Of a stretch of DNA of 64,000 bases, positions 33,627 to 44,375 are shown piece after piece (within the stretch, counting starts at the first letter, position 1; every line of letters begins with the position of its first letter). Position numbers and translations under genes: made by a program. The DNA is from Stachybotrys elegans (lineage: Eukaryota > Ascomycota > Sordariomycetes > Hypocreales > Stachybotryaceae): assembly GCA_020746835.1 (NCBI GenBank), contig JAGPNK010000027.1:62001-126000 (forward strand), in the 5' to 3' direction. A model generated the notes under the pieces. That model did not search any database. It was not told where the DNA came from and was given only the letters and a program-made list of their open reading frames with translations.

Positions 33627-35030
33627 TTATATCTTGGCCCTCCACGTCCACCCAGTGGCAGCAATCCGACTTGCCGACAGTGCCATCGCCCCTGCAGCGA
33701 AGACGATGCCTCCCCAGACCTGAGCCCAAAAGTAGTCCCCGCCCGTCTGGTCGATGATGGCGCCCGCGGTAGGCGGGCCAGCCAGCGTTGCGAATGCACA
33801 CAGCGAAAAGATCATGCCGCTCCGGGTCCCCATCTTCTGGGGGTCCTTGGTCAGGCTCGCAAGAGCCCCGATAAACATCCCCTGACAGGTGCCATTGGAA
33901 AAACCCAGGAATACACTGAAGATGTACATCTCGGTCCTCGTCGTGATGCCTATCCAGCCGAAGATGGTCGCCGCCACCCCAACGGTTGCAATGATGTACA
34001 TGTTGACTGGGCCGACATAGTGGTCGGCAATCCAGCCTACGATGGGCCGCGCTGGGATACCAAGGGCATTGGTGATGAGCAGCAGGCCCACGGAGTCGAC
34101 GGGAGAGAATCCAATGACATCACGAGCATATGCATTGACCTAAGCTCTCTGGTTAGTCAAGGCCAGGCTTTAAGTTGCTCTTCGGCGGAAGACACAATGT
34201 CGCTCCTATTTCCTTTCCAATTGGGATAGGCTTACATAAAAGAAGCCAAAGTATAACCCATATAGGTTCAGAAAAGCCCCCAATGAAAACAGGAGATACG
34301 GCTTCTCCTTAAATGCCGATATATCTACCCACGGGCCGCTCTTCCTTGGGGGCAAGCACGGCTTCTGAAGCACGATCGCTAACAGGACGATAGCCATGGC
34401 CACGAATCCCGCACACCTAACGGCCCACGCGAAGCCGATCTGCGGTATGAGATACTGCACCGTGGACGGAAAGATGAGGCCGCCTGTAGAGGTTCCCACA
34501 GCGGTCACGGCCAGCGCAAAGGCCTGCCTCTTCTTAAAGTAGGACGAGGCAACGGAGACGGCAGGCATAAATGCCAGGCCCAAGCCCAGGCCCGTGCAGA
34601 TGCCCTGCGCCAGCATTGTCTGCCAGTACTCAGTGGCCAGGCTGGTCATGAAGGTGCCGAAGACGCTGAGGAAGCCACCTACGGCGAGCGTAGAACGTAG
34701 GTAGCCCGCGTCCGAGAGGCGGCCGGACACGCTGCAGGAGGCAAAGGTGAGGAAGACCTGCACGGAGCCTATCCACGAGATCTGCGAGGCTGGGAGGCCG
34801 GTCGATTCGCGGTAGTACAGCTGATAGACCCCAAACGTCGATGCATAGCCCCATGACATAGCATTAGTCAATAGTGCGGCCAGCACCTGCGACCACGCTG
34901 TGAGGCCGCCATCGGGCGGGTTGTACTCGAGAGGGGCCGGAGGGATCGGTGCCGTGATGTTTGAAATGATGCGCTCCGCAGCGGGCAGGGCCTCCCTGGG
35001 GGCATTCTTCTCTACGTCGGCGTTTGTCAT
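33627..35030 (-). CDS. MFS transporter, monocarboxylate-transporter type
   Basis: Two exons (34236-35030, 33627-34139), 435 residues; the 96-bp intron joins LYFGFFY to VNAYARD. I used the ATG at 35030; the open frame upstream has only a TTG. PPDGGLTAWSQVLAALL and FGVYQLYYRE are the first-helix pattern of MCT-like fungal MFS proteins, with GRLSDAG in the loop after helix 2, RPIVGWIAD in the second half and SGRxxxA-like turns. Twelve helices can be followed. It is a distant relative of the transporter at 2590, not a recent duplicate. The substrate is unknown. Confidence 0.88.
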
Positions 35031-35836
35031 GGTGGTTCCATGGGACGAACCGATACGTTGTTGCTGCTGGCCGATTATGAACAAAGAAAAAAGTCAAACT
35101 GGAAACCTACTTACCGCTCCATGGGGCTTTCGTGGAGCGGCCCACTGTAGTAAATCCATGCTCACATCTACCGATAGCTTTAGTAATGGCGATACCGGAA
35201 GGCCCTAGCAAGCAGAGTCGCAGAGTTCTTGCATGGAAGGGAGTCTGGATTGCAAAAGAGAAAGATACCCATCGTGCTGGATCCAAAGACCTTGAACGCC
35301 CCACAAGCCATCCGATACCGCAGGAAAGATGAAGAAATGAGAAGTGTTGGTCGTCGCTAGAAGTTGCCTCCAACTTGGGATATTGTGGCCTAAGAGACAG
35401 AAAGACCATTACAGAGGCGATGGTACTGGAAGGATGGCAAACGTAGGAAACATGGCTGTGGCACGCACTGCTTTGAGTCCAGGTACAAGTCTTCAACGCT
35501 TTGAAGGCTTTACGAGCTGTGGCATGTCAGTGGCAACAGAAACTATCGAGAATCCTCTAAGCGACATATTTCGCCGTAAAAAGGTCCAGTAGGCCAGGAA
35601 GCAAGCCGAGTCTCGCTGAAGCCTTACGGAGGGTGTGGTGAAGACTGGGCTAACCTTTAAGACGCATTTTGAGAAAACTTACAGAATCCTCTCAAACTTT
35701 TCCTAATCTTATGGCTGCTTTCGGCTGCATTGCTATACGTCATGTCTGGCAGCTCACATCCCCCCTTCCCCCATCCCCAAACTCAGTTTATAAATCGCTA
35801 CTCCTGTATTGGGGATTGTATATCGGCTATTTATTC
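35031..35836. other. Intergenic region, no gene seen
   Basis: About 800 bp holding the presumed promoter of the MFS gene and the 3' flank of the next HET gene. Short open frames only. Confidence 0.4.
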
Positions 35837-38006
35837 CTAATAAATAGTGACAATCCGTTCCGCAACTTGTTCAAACTCACCCTGCACCTCCCGCTGCATA
35901 CGACACCTAAACGCCGCAACCCGGCGGAAACACTCGACTTTCATGTCGTTATCATGGCCACCGACCTCTTTCAGCAGGATTCCAAACATCTCGGGTAACT
36001 TCTCTACCTCCTGCCTGGAAGTGAACATCGTCTTTTCGGGATGTTTGATGACAAGAGGTAGTGCCCAGACTTCTTCTTTTTTAACGTCCTCCTCCTCGTC
36101 TTCTTCTTGCATCTGGTGAACCCTCACGTCCTCTAACCTGTCGGGGTAAGCACCTCCAATGATGACCGAATCAACACCTTCTGGTGTTGGTCCGTAGAGA
36201 AGATGGCGTGAGGAATTCCAATTCATTTTCGTCAACCTTCCGCACACCTTTAAATGCCCCCCCTTAATTTCCCCAAACGGCGAGTCCTCGCGCTTCAGCT
36301 CGACCTGACACTCCAGTACCACGCAGTAAGCATTCTCAGACCCGATAACAGACGCCGGGTGGCTTACGGTGCCGTCGACAGACGCCCACGACCAGGACGG
36401 CGCGCGATAAATGCTCGGCGATGGAAGAGGGTCCTCAAAGTTTTTCATCCACAGCAGGTCGCCCAGAAGGTGGTGCTTCCACAAGCCTACGATATAGCGA
36501 CTGTGTTGCAGCAGGTGACAGAACTCTTCCGCGACGCCGGAGATGGCCTTCAGCCGGTCTGGCGGAGAAGTCAAGCGGCGTGGAGTGTAGTCCCACAGGA
36601 CCCGATGCCAGAGCTTGGTCAGTTCATGAACTGTCGTGTCATCTGGTGATGACATATCGCCCCCCTTTAAGAAAAACCGTGGCGACAGCCTATCCAAAGC
36701 CGTCCTTCGCGCGAAATTGGCACTGCATCCCAGGTTCAGCACTCCCCGCTGACACAGAAACTGCAGCGTGTGGGACGCGTATATCAGCGCGCGGGGCGTG
36801 AGGATGCGCTCTTCCAGACACCAGCCGCGGGAATTCGTGGGCTCGCTCCTCGCCTCGTACTGGTTGTTCTCGGCGTGCGGCAAGAGAGACATCGTCCCGA
36901 CAACGCTCCTGTCAGGGGCGTAGAAGGGAACACTGTAGGTTGGTCCTGGACGGGGACAGTCATGCAGGAACCCTACGCTAACCTTGGGCGTCTTCGCAGC
37001 GATGATGGTCAGGTATGCGTGCTGGAATATTCGACGCATGTTCCGGATTTCGCGTGCCTTGTCGGTGGCAGAGTCCTGTATGATGCAGTACGAATCTATC
37101 CAAAGGTAGCGGACGCCCAGCTCCCGAGTGACGCGGACGGCGTCTTTGACCGTCTGAGGCGTCCGGTCCATGTCAAGGCCGGTGGTGATGTAGCGGTCGA
37201 TGTTGTGCTTGGTTGTTTTTTGTAGCTGATCCTCGCCCCAGACGTAACTTAAGGCTACGTACGACGCCTCAATTTTGGAACCATCGATCCTGAGCTTGGG
37301 GGTGTTAGGGTTCTCGCAATCAATAACGCGCGTGGGGAGGGTCGACTGGGTGTATCCGGGGCAGTTTTCGTGACCTTCCTTGCGTCGGATACATTCATCA
37401 AGGAGTGAACGAGCGAGTCGAAAGGTGCCTACGGAAGACATCTGATAGACGAGTGGCCGAAGGGAGATGAACGGGGCAGCTGGAACATCTAAAACAACCC
37501 ATTACGTTTTCTAAGCATCGATCATCTTGCAGTCATTCCACTGGGACAGTCATACCAGAAGCCGTACAAATCGGTACGAACCACATGTCTAGTACTCTGC
37601 CGTCAGATGCGCTCTCGTATACGATGATGAGTTCCTGTCCTTCGGCGTTGTCAATCTTGCCGTCAGTAGAGCCGGTGATATCAATAGTGTTGCGAATAGA
37701 GACAGTGACGTTAAGCTTGTCGTGGCAGATCTGCCTAATTGTTTTCTCTATCGACTCGGGTGTGCCTTGGCAGCGGGTCTGGTCCCCTTCCCTCATCATG
37801 CAGAGGGCGAGGTCGATTTGAGCAAATACCATGTCACACCAGGCGCATCCTTTCTGGTTCGCATTCAGAATGTCATCCCAGGTGGTTGTGTAAGAGACGC
37901 GGCGCTGCCATGGGAAAGAGTCAAAACTGAAACGGCGCTGGCGACAGGACAGACAGACAAGGTCTTCTGCCGGGGAAGAATCTCCTTTCGAGCTTGAGTT
38001 GCCCAT
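35837..38006 (-). CDS. HET-domain protein with N-myristoylation-type start
   Basis: Two exons (37556-38006, 35837-37488), 700 residues. The 67-bp intron is phase 1 and joins the two parts, which otherwise look like separate open frames. The start MGNSSSKG fits the N-myristoylation consensus (Gly2, Ser6). Residues about 20-75 contain LVCLSCRQRRFSF and GCAWCDMVF, a CxxC...CxxC pattern common at the head of this HET subfamily. HET blocks are YVALSYVWGED (about 227), RYLWIDSYCIIQDS (about 278) and SRGWCLEERILTPRA (about 371). A later acidic run (EEDEEEDVKKEE) lies near residue 620. The role is inferred as incompatibility or cell-death signalling, possibly at a membrane. Confidence 0.87.
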
Positions 38007-38829
38007 TGCGTAGGCGCAGGGGCGAACCACCGAGTTGCCGTCAGGGAACGAAGTGAGGTGCCTTGAGGACCCAAAGGCATGCGGGGAGCGGATTGCTGCC
38101 CGAACTGGTAGAGTAGTACAGAGCTTTCTACCGACTTGTTGGCTCACCGCCCTTTTTCTTGCCGGCAGAATATATCCTCTAATGCGGCCAACGACGCAGC
38201 CGTCCCCATGCAGTAGCTTCCCATGTCGGCCGACTAGTCGTCCCAACTCTAGACGGCTACTTGACGCCGTTCGCTAGGCTCCTGCTCCCGTCGACTTGTC
38301 CTGGCTGCAGACAGACTAGAGCAGAAGATAGTCGCCTTCCTACCACTTTCCTTGCATGATAGTGGTGTACTGACGCAGTGTCGCAGACGTTCTTTTGCCG
38401 AAGGGTGGTTTATTCCTTGAGGTAGAGCCAGGGGCTCAGGAAAGAATATATAGCATGCCACAGACCTGAAAATTGTCCCATTCCATGCTTTATCCCAGCC
38501 CAGTGAGTGACCGTTTAGAAGCATGTCTTTCAGTCAGACAACTTGCTTGTACTTTGAGTCAACATGCGCCCAGCGTATGTTTGAGATGCCAGTTGTTAAA
38601 CCCGCCACGCTCTGCAAAGTAGATACTAGCAACTGCACTAGCAACAGGTAGTCTTCCCTGGTCTCTTCCGCTAGAACCCGCGTCCCGGCCGATGTCTCGA
38701 CTAATGCTACCCTCGTATTGCTACCCTCGTATTGCTACACGAAGGCTACGCACCCATCGCCAGGATATACATCTGCGACAGAGTAGTGCAAGCTGCAAGC
38801 GCTGGAACAAGGCAGTGCAGCTTATCATC
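38007..38829. other. Intergenic region, no gene seen
   Basis: 5' flank of the HET gene. A 14-bp unit GCTACCCTCGTATT is directly repeated at 38706-38733. The right end grades into the aminotransferase relic. Confidence 0.4.
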
Positions 38830-39266
38830 ACGGCCACACTAGTAAAAGCACATCCCGGCAGCTGTGCTGCGGCGCTAGCTACACAGGAAGTTGTCAAACG
38901 CCTGGGCTTGGTAGAGGCATGTTCCGAAAAAGGTATGACCTTGGGCTCACTTCTGCGCGATCAACCAGGTGGGAGAAAGTACCTGGTGAAGTGCGAGGCC
39001 TTGGACTGTTCTGGGCCGTGGGGTTCGTGAAGGCCAAAGCCACAGAGACACGTTTCAATAAGTCTGTGGCATTCAGTGATAGGTTGCAGCAGGAATGCTT
39101 TAGCCTTGGCCTTGATGTCTATCCTGGCCAGGGTACTGCCGATGGAGTTAGGGGAGATCACATCCTCCTGGCGCCACCGTTAACAATAACCGCGGAAGTG
39201 TTGCAAAGTATAGTTGGCATTCTATGCATGGCTTATGATGCCTTAGAGGGGCAGGTAGAAGCGTAG
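38830..39266 (+). pseudogene. Relic of a class III (PLP) aminotransferase, C-terminal part with frameshift
   Basis: The first frame gives LVKAHPGSCAAALATQEVV and KRLGLVEACSEKGMTLGSLL, the second gives PGEVRGLGLFWAVGFVKAK, SLGLDVYPGQGTADG and GDHILLAPPLTITAEVL up to a stop at 39266. Both belong to the last third of class III aminotransferases (the HPVSCAAALA helix and RGRGLFWALEF/GDHVLLAPP blocks). The frame changes at about 38965-38985 and nothing of the N-terminal two thirds, including the PLP lysine, is present. It is a truncated pseudogene. Confidence 0.7.
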
Positions 39267-39304
39267 GGCTTTAGATGTCTTCGACAAGGGCGAGTTTACA
39301 GAAG

Positions 39305-39335
39305 TAAATAAATAGATAAATAGATAAATAAAAAA
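39305..39335. repeat. AT-rich microsatellite (TAAA/TAGA units)
   Basis: Alternating TAAATAAATAGATAAATAGA-type tetranucleotides, just downstream of the aminotransferase relic. Confidence 0.75.
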
Positions 39336-39886
39336 GTTAACAGAAATCATTCCAAGGAGTATTAATACCGTGGCTAGAAATTATCATAGTGTCACCATCG
39401 AGCTATGTCCGTTTGTCAATGCAGTGTGCTTCTACTCTAGGGCTAGCATGGGAAAGCCTCATGACAGCTCGGACGATGGCCTGAAAAACGCTGATCGTCA
39501 TAGCCTCAGTAATGCGAAAACAGATTGATCAGGGGTTCCTCGAGTCAAGGCCCTGCTCGTTCGGGTCACTTAGCGGACAAGCATTGGGGTGGGACGTGGA
39601 AGCACCTGCTGGATATGACCAATAAACGCTGAGCTATTGTATTAAAAAATTCGATACGAGAATTGCTAGTCCCGTCTCCTTCCAGAACCGGTAGTCTGGC
39701 CCACTGCACACGAGGTCGTCTCCAGCTCGTCGACGACGAGTCCACGGCAATTCCATGCCCACACTGTCTCCGGCTTGCGGCATCTGTTAAATACCCAGCC
39801 CGAGTCCCACGAGAGCAGCGTTTGGCCATCCTCCATTTCTTTTCCCCCTCCAACCTCTTTCCTCCGGCTTTCACCCCTTGTTCATC
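39336..39886. other. Intergenic region, promoter of the peroxidase gene
   Basis: No coding sequence supported. A pyrimidine-rich tract (about 39835-39880) lies directly before the ATG, as is common in well-expressed fungal genes. Confidence 0.4.
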
Positions 39887-41516
39887 ATGAAGCGTGCTGT
39901 GGCTGCCGTACTCCTCCCTCTTGTCTCGGCGCAGCTTGTCTGGCCGTCAGAATGGGACGAGATTGAAGCTGTCTATACCATGATGGCGGGCCTGAACAGG
40001 CGAGGGTTCCTCGATGGTAAGGACACTCTGCCTCCTCCCTTTGTCGTCGTCGCTGAATTATGTAGCGGTCAGTCCTTGCGGGTTTGGGACCAATATCCAA
40101 GGCCGCCAGAACTCGGCAGAATGGATCCGTACTGCCTTCCACGACATGGCGACACATGATGCCGCCGCTGGCACCGGTGGCGTGGACGCGTCCATCTTCT
40201 TCGAGTTGGATCGAGCGGAGAACGCGGGCAGCGCCTTCAACAACACATTCGGCTTCTTCAGCGGCTTTTATAATACACGTGCATCGGCTTCGGACCTGAT
40301 TGCCCTAGGCGTCATCACGTCCACGGCAAGGTGCGGCGGTTCCGTGATACCGTTCCGTGCTGGGCGCAAGGATGCCAACCAGGCAGGGCCAGCCGGTGTC
40401 CCAGAGCCGCAGACCGACTTGGAGACAACCTTGGCTACGTTCAACAAGGCCGGTTTCAGCGAGCAGGACATGATCGCCATGGTGGCATGTGGGCATTCGC
40501 TGGGTGGTGTCCACAGCGTTGACTTCCCCGATATTGTTGAGATTCCGGCCGATCCCGAGAACGATACTTCGGTCCCCTTCCAGACGGACAACCAACGTTT
40601 CCACAACGGAATCGTCACAGAGTTTCTTGCCAATACGACCAAGAACCCCTTGGTAGTTGCCGCGAATGATACTGTCAACTCTGACAAGCGCATCTTCGAG
40701 TCGGACGGCCGTAAGACGATGCAAAAGCTTGCTGAGGGCGACAACTTCCAGTCCATGTGCGCTGATATCTTCGAGCGCATGATTAATACCGTCCCCAGCG
40801 ATGTTCAGCTCACCGACGTCATCGTGCCATACGACGTCAAGCCCACCATCAGCCAGCTATCCTTGAATGACGAGGGCAACATAGTATTCAAGGGCGACAT
40901 TCGTTTGAGGTCCACTGGAGGAATCCGGGATCCCGCAGATATCTCTGTGAATCTCGTCTATACCGACCGTAACGGCGGCTGCAACAAAACTTCTATCCCA
41001 ACAAGGCGCGTAACGTTTCGCGGCGGGCAAACAACCGGTCTCTACGATGAGACCTTCTACACCTGGGAATTCGATGCAGTTATTGACGGTAAACGTGGAA
41101 TTAGCAAATTCCTGGTGTACGAAACTATTATTTCGGAAAACAAGACCATCATCCACGATAACCAAGCAACTGGTGGTTACCCGGTGCAGGACACCTTGCT
41201 CTATCAGCTTGATCAGAGCTGCATGGGCGCTTACCAGGATGGAAGGTTTCCGCTCACCATCGCAGCCGCGGTCCGAGAGGAAGAAGTGCCGGGAGCTCTG
41301 AAGCTGAATGTTGTTCACGAGGTCCCGAGGCAGGGTGTCATTGTTCCAGAGCTCAAGGCCGAGTTGATAGACTTCAAGGCTGGTGAACGCAAGAATGGCT
41401 GGCTAATGTATCGTGCTGAGGCATCGGTTGCGGACACGGTCAAATTTGATATTTTGTCTGACAAGGACAATATTGCGGTTCATTTTCAAGGCACTGGTCC
41501 ATTGGGAGGGTGTTAA
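39887..41516 (+). CDS. Secreted haem peroxidase (class II-like, ascomycete type)
   Basis: Two exons (39887-40016, 40066-41516), 526 residues. The intron acceptor is ATGTAG, giving FLDAVSPCGFGTNIQGR. The signal peptide is MKRAVAAVLLPLVSA. The peroxidase core has the distal block EWIRTAFHDMATHD (Arg and His about residues 61-65), GGVDASIFFE after it, and the proximal His in MVACGHSLGGVHSVDFP (about 185). About 250 further residues after the core are beta-rich with several Asn-glycosylation sites and match no domain I can name. Such ascomycete secreted peroxidases oxidise phenolics or other donors with hydrogen peroxide. Mn- or lignin-peroxidase-specific residues cannot be assigned from here. 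Confidence 0.85.
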
Positions 41517-42225
41517 GCTGAGGAGAATTGGAGGGTTTCACGCGGCACATATATGATTCAAAAATACTCTTAGAAATAGAAACCATCATTTCAATACATT
41601 CAAAGTCCAGCTTAGTAATAAAGCCTTGCTAACGATTGACCCATTCAGTGGTGCCTTGGAAACTATTTCTGGTAAAGGCTGGGGATATTAAGGGCATGAT
41701 CATGCTCGATGTAGTGTTCTGGATGTAGCATCCCCGGCCAGTATTGCAAGTCTTCATAGATGGATTCAAGTTGTTTAAGTCTGAACTCAAGTTTATTGTA
41801 CATCATGTCTTGTGGCGTGGTTGGACGGCCGGACGTGCAACTTTTGTCAGTTTCATCTCTCACGTCCTGTATTATTTTGATTCTAACCTGGTATAGAGTG
41901 CGAAACTTTGTGAACTTTCACCGACTCTTGGGGCATTCCGCAAAATTACTGCTCTTCAATTATGCATGGGAGGAAATGGCATGTCTGTGATACCATCAGA
42001 GTTGGCAGGAATCTTAATGGGACAATGTCCCAGGTAGGTTCCGGGAGGCTCTGAAGCGCTGTGGCCCACTGCTGCTACAAAAGGGCCAGCTAGTCACACC
42101 GAATTGGGGCCTTTCGCTTTGGTTGCGGGCTTCCCTACAATGAGTCATGACCAGGCTATGTCTAAGTGTATATTATATATAGTTTGGATGTGGGAATTGT
42201 GTCTGGGCAACATGTGCCAAACACC
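41517..42225. other. Intergenic region, no gene seen
   Basis: About 700 bp. A reverse-strand open segment at 41663-41863 (66 codons, no ATG) was considered and not called. Promoter of the acyltransferase presumably lies at the right end. Confidence 0.4.
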
Positions 42226-43788
42226 ATGAACCCCTTTCATTTTGAAACAATCTTGTCTGAGAGGCTTCGACCAGCACCGGCCGGGCTTCACACAATCCCT
42301 CTGTCACTCTTAGATTCGACAACGGCCAACTTCGCCAATACAAATGCAGTATGGGCGTTTGAGCAACCTGCCAAACTTGATTCCTTCGATAAGGTCATCC
42401 AACACTTGCGAAAGTGTCTTTGCCTCGTCCTGGAAGCTTACCCGCCGTGGTGCGGGACACTCAAAGCTGCCACTGGTACAGCGGATGAGGGAACGCGCGC
42501 ATTCCCGCCGCACTGCCAGCGTTATGGTCGCCTCTATGCTGTCTATGGCACCGATGATGACACCGGTGTTGAGTTCACGGCTGCTAAAAGCACAGCCACT
42601 TTAGCAGACATCCATCCCTCATATCGCCAAGCGGAACAGCCACAATGGAACCGTCGCGATGGTCTGGACTGCTTTTTGTCACCTTCAAGACTGGGCAACC
42701 CACTCAGAACTGGTAATAAGGAGGACGATGGTGTTTGCGAGTCTTTGATGGCCATCATGATCACGCAGCTTGCGTGCCAAGGAGTCGTCATTTCAGCCAA
42801 AATGGCGCATCCTTTGGGAGATATTACAACACTTGTTGCCTTCATGAAAGACTGGGCTCAGATCAGTCGAGCTGAACTGGGAATGAGTGACTTGCATCGG
42901 ATACCGCGTCTCTTCAATCCTCTCCGCCTAGACAGTCTGGCTACAGGCGATATTGATTCCCAACGCCCAGATGACAAGATTGTAACGCTGGCCCACAGCT
43001 TGCCGATGCATCGGTACGACTGGTGGCATTCGTCCCGACCAGATGCATTCAAGGACAGGGACATCTCGCCAATGGGTACAGCCATGCCTTGGGCCGAATG
43101 GAATACCCAGCAACAACTCTCGCATTACACCATTCACCTGAATAAGCAACAAGTCGATTACCTTTGGAGACAGGCAAACGTCACTTCGGAAACGCCAATT
43201 AGTCGCCATGATGCTATTCTTGGTCATACTTGGTCATGCATTTCACGCGCGCGCCAGCTCCAGGACGACAAGCCCGTTCACTGTGATCTCGTATACGGAT
43301 TACGGCCGGCATTGGGGTTGGGTGAAATGTTTCTCGGATCGCCCATCATCATGCTCAACATCGAGCTGCCCAGCGATGTGGTTTCGGATAGTCAATGTGC
43401 AGCCCCGGTGGCCCGAAAGATTCGGTCAACGCTGGTGCAAATGAGCAGCGAAGACAACATCAAGGCGCATTTGCACGCTCTGGCCTTTGAAATGTCCCCG
43501 CAGCGCATATGGCAGGCATTCTTGGGCAGCCGCCACATTTTGGCAACGAGTTGGGCACGAGCTGGGCTGTATGAAGTTGACTTTGGCCTCGGAGGACGTT
43601 TGCGTTTCGCTGATGGCGTAATATCAGGCGTAGATGGGCTTGTGCTGATTAAAGAGGCACCACCTCAAGCGGTTGATGCATCGAGTTCTGGCTCTTGGAC
43701 TGAGTACGGGGTCGATGTGACGATGCATATTTGCGAAGATGATATGGAACGGTTATTGAATGATCCGATTCTATTACCGCAGGTATAA
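42226..43788 (+). CDS. HXXXD-type acyltransferase (transferase family)
   Basis: Intronless, 520 residues from the ATG at 42226 (MNPFHFETILSERL); the frame upstream has only a GTG. The catalytic HXXXD motif is AKMAHPLGD (about residue 195) and the structural DFGWG motif appears as VDFGLGGRLRF (about 451). Both are at the right distance for the plant/fungal BAHD-like transferase family, which includes trichothecene 3-O-acetyltransferase. Such enzymes move an acyl group from CoA to an alcohol or amine of a small molecule in the cytosol. It lies 590 bp upstream of a P450 on the same strand, suggesting joint use in a tailoring pathway. The acceptor is unknown. Confidence 0.85.
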   Translation: MNPFHFETILSERLRPAPAGLHTIPLSLLDSTTANFANTNAVWAFEQPAKLDSFDKVIQHLRKCLCLVLEAYPPWCGTLKAATGTADEGTRAFPPHCQRYGRLYAVYGTDDDTGVEFTAAKSTATLADIHPSYRQAEQPQWNRRDGLDCFLSPSRLGNPLRTGNKEDDGVCESLMAIMITQLACQGVVISAKMAHPLGDITTLVAFMKDWAQISRAELGMSDLHRIPRLFNPLRLDSLATGDIDSQRPDDKIVTLAHSLPMHRYDWWHSSRPDAFKDRDISPMGTAMPWAEWNTQQQLSHYTIHLNKQQVDYLWRQANVTSETPISRHDAILGHTWSCISRARQLQDDKPVHCDLVYGLRPALGLGEMFLGSPIIMLNIELPSDVVSDSQCAAPVARKIRSTLVQMSSEDNIKAHLHALAFEMSPQRIWQAFLGSRHILATSWARAGLYEVDFGLGGRLRFADGVISGVDGLVLIKEAPPQAVDASSSGSWTEYGVDVTMHICEDDMERLLNDPILLPQV

Positions 43789-44375
43789 TCAGGCGAGACA
43801 GACATTGGCACCATGAACCTATTACCGAGACGAGGACCCATCAGTCATTATTCTGTTCAGACAAGCCCTCGTTGATATCATAAATTCCGGCATGAATCAC
43901 GTACAAGCACCGCTGATTACTAGATCATACAAGGCTTTACCCTTTTTCGTTATTCATGGTACAGCTTGACATGTCCTCGGAGCATCACAACTCAGCCGCA
44001 AAACAGCCACATCATATAACAATATATCCATCATCTCTCAGCCGACATTACAATAAATATGATATCTCATCTGTTTTGTATTCTTATCCATGAAATATAC
44101 AAGCCATTGGCGAAATCGGCGTATTGTAGCTCCATCGCGCAATGATCTTGCCCCTCAATTTGTGGAAGGCAGTGAAGGTGGGATCACCGATAGCGGTACG
44201 GAGTACACGTCAGAGATAAGCAGCAGGAATGCCGGATTTCCCCTCTCAAATATGTTAGATACGCATGGATAACTTCAGATTCAACTAGTCTCTGATGCGC
44301 CAGCAACTTATGCGCAGTGGGCATTAATTCTCCCCGCCATTCTTTGGCAGCATTGACTAGGACGACACTCTCAGC
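43789..44375. other. Intergenic region, promoter of the P450 gene
   Basis: No gene seen. It contains GTACGGAGTAC at 44196-44206, about 170 bp upstream of the P450 ATG, the same core as the palindrome before the MFS gene at 47495. Confidence 0.45.
44196..44206. promoter_or_regulatory. GTACGGAGTAC motif upstream of the P450
   Basis: The 11-mer shares TACGGAGTAC with the 16-bp palindrome at 47150-47165. It contains a single CGG half-site of the kind bound by Zn2Cys6 regulators. Binding is inferred only. Confidence 0.3.

Noticed and set aside
37533..38246. Separate 237-codon gene upstream of the HET gene
   Set aside because: Its C-terminal part joins the HET frame through a clean phase-1 intron (37489-37555), and the CxxC region is the usual N-terminus of this HET subfamily; the codons before 38006 are an untranslated extension.
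41663..41863. 66-codon reverse-strand frame with a protein-like composition
   Set aside because: No ATG and no exon could be joined upstream with good splice sites; no family recognised.
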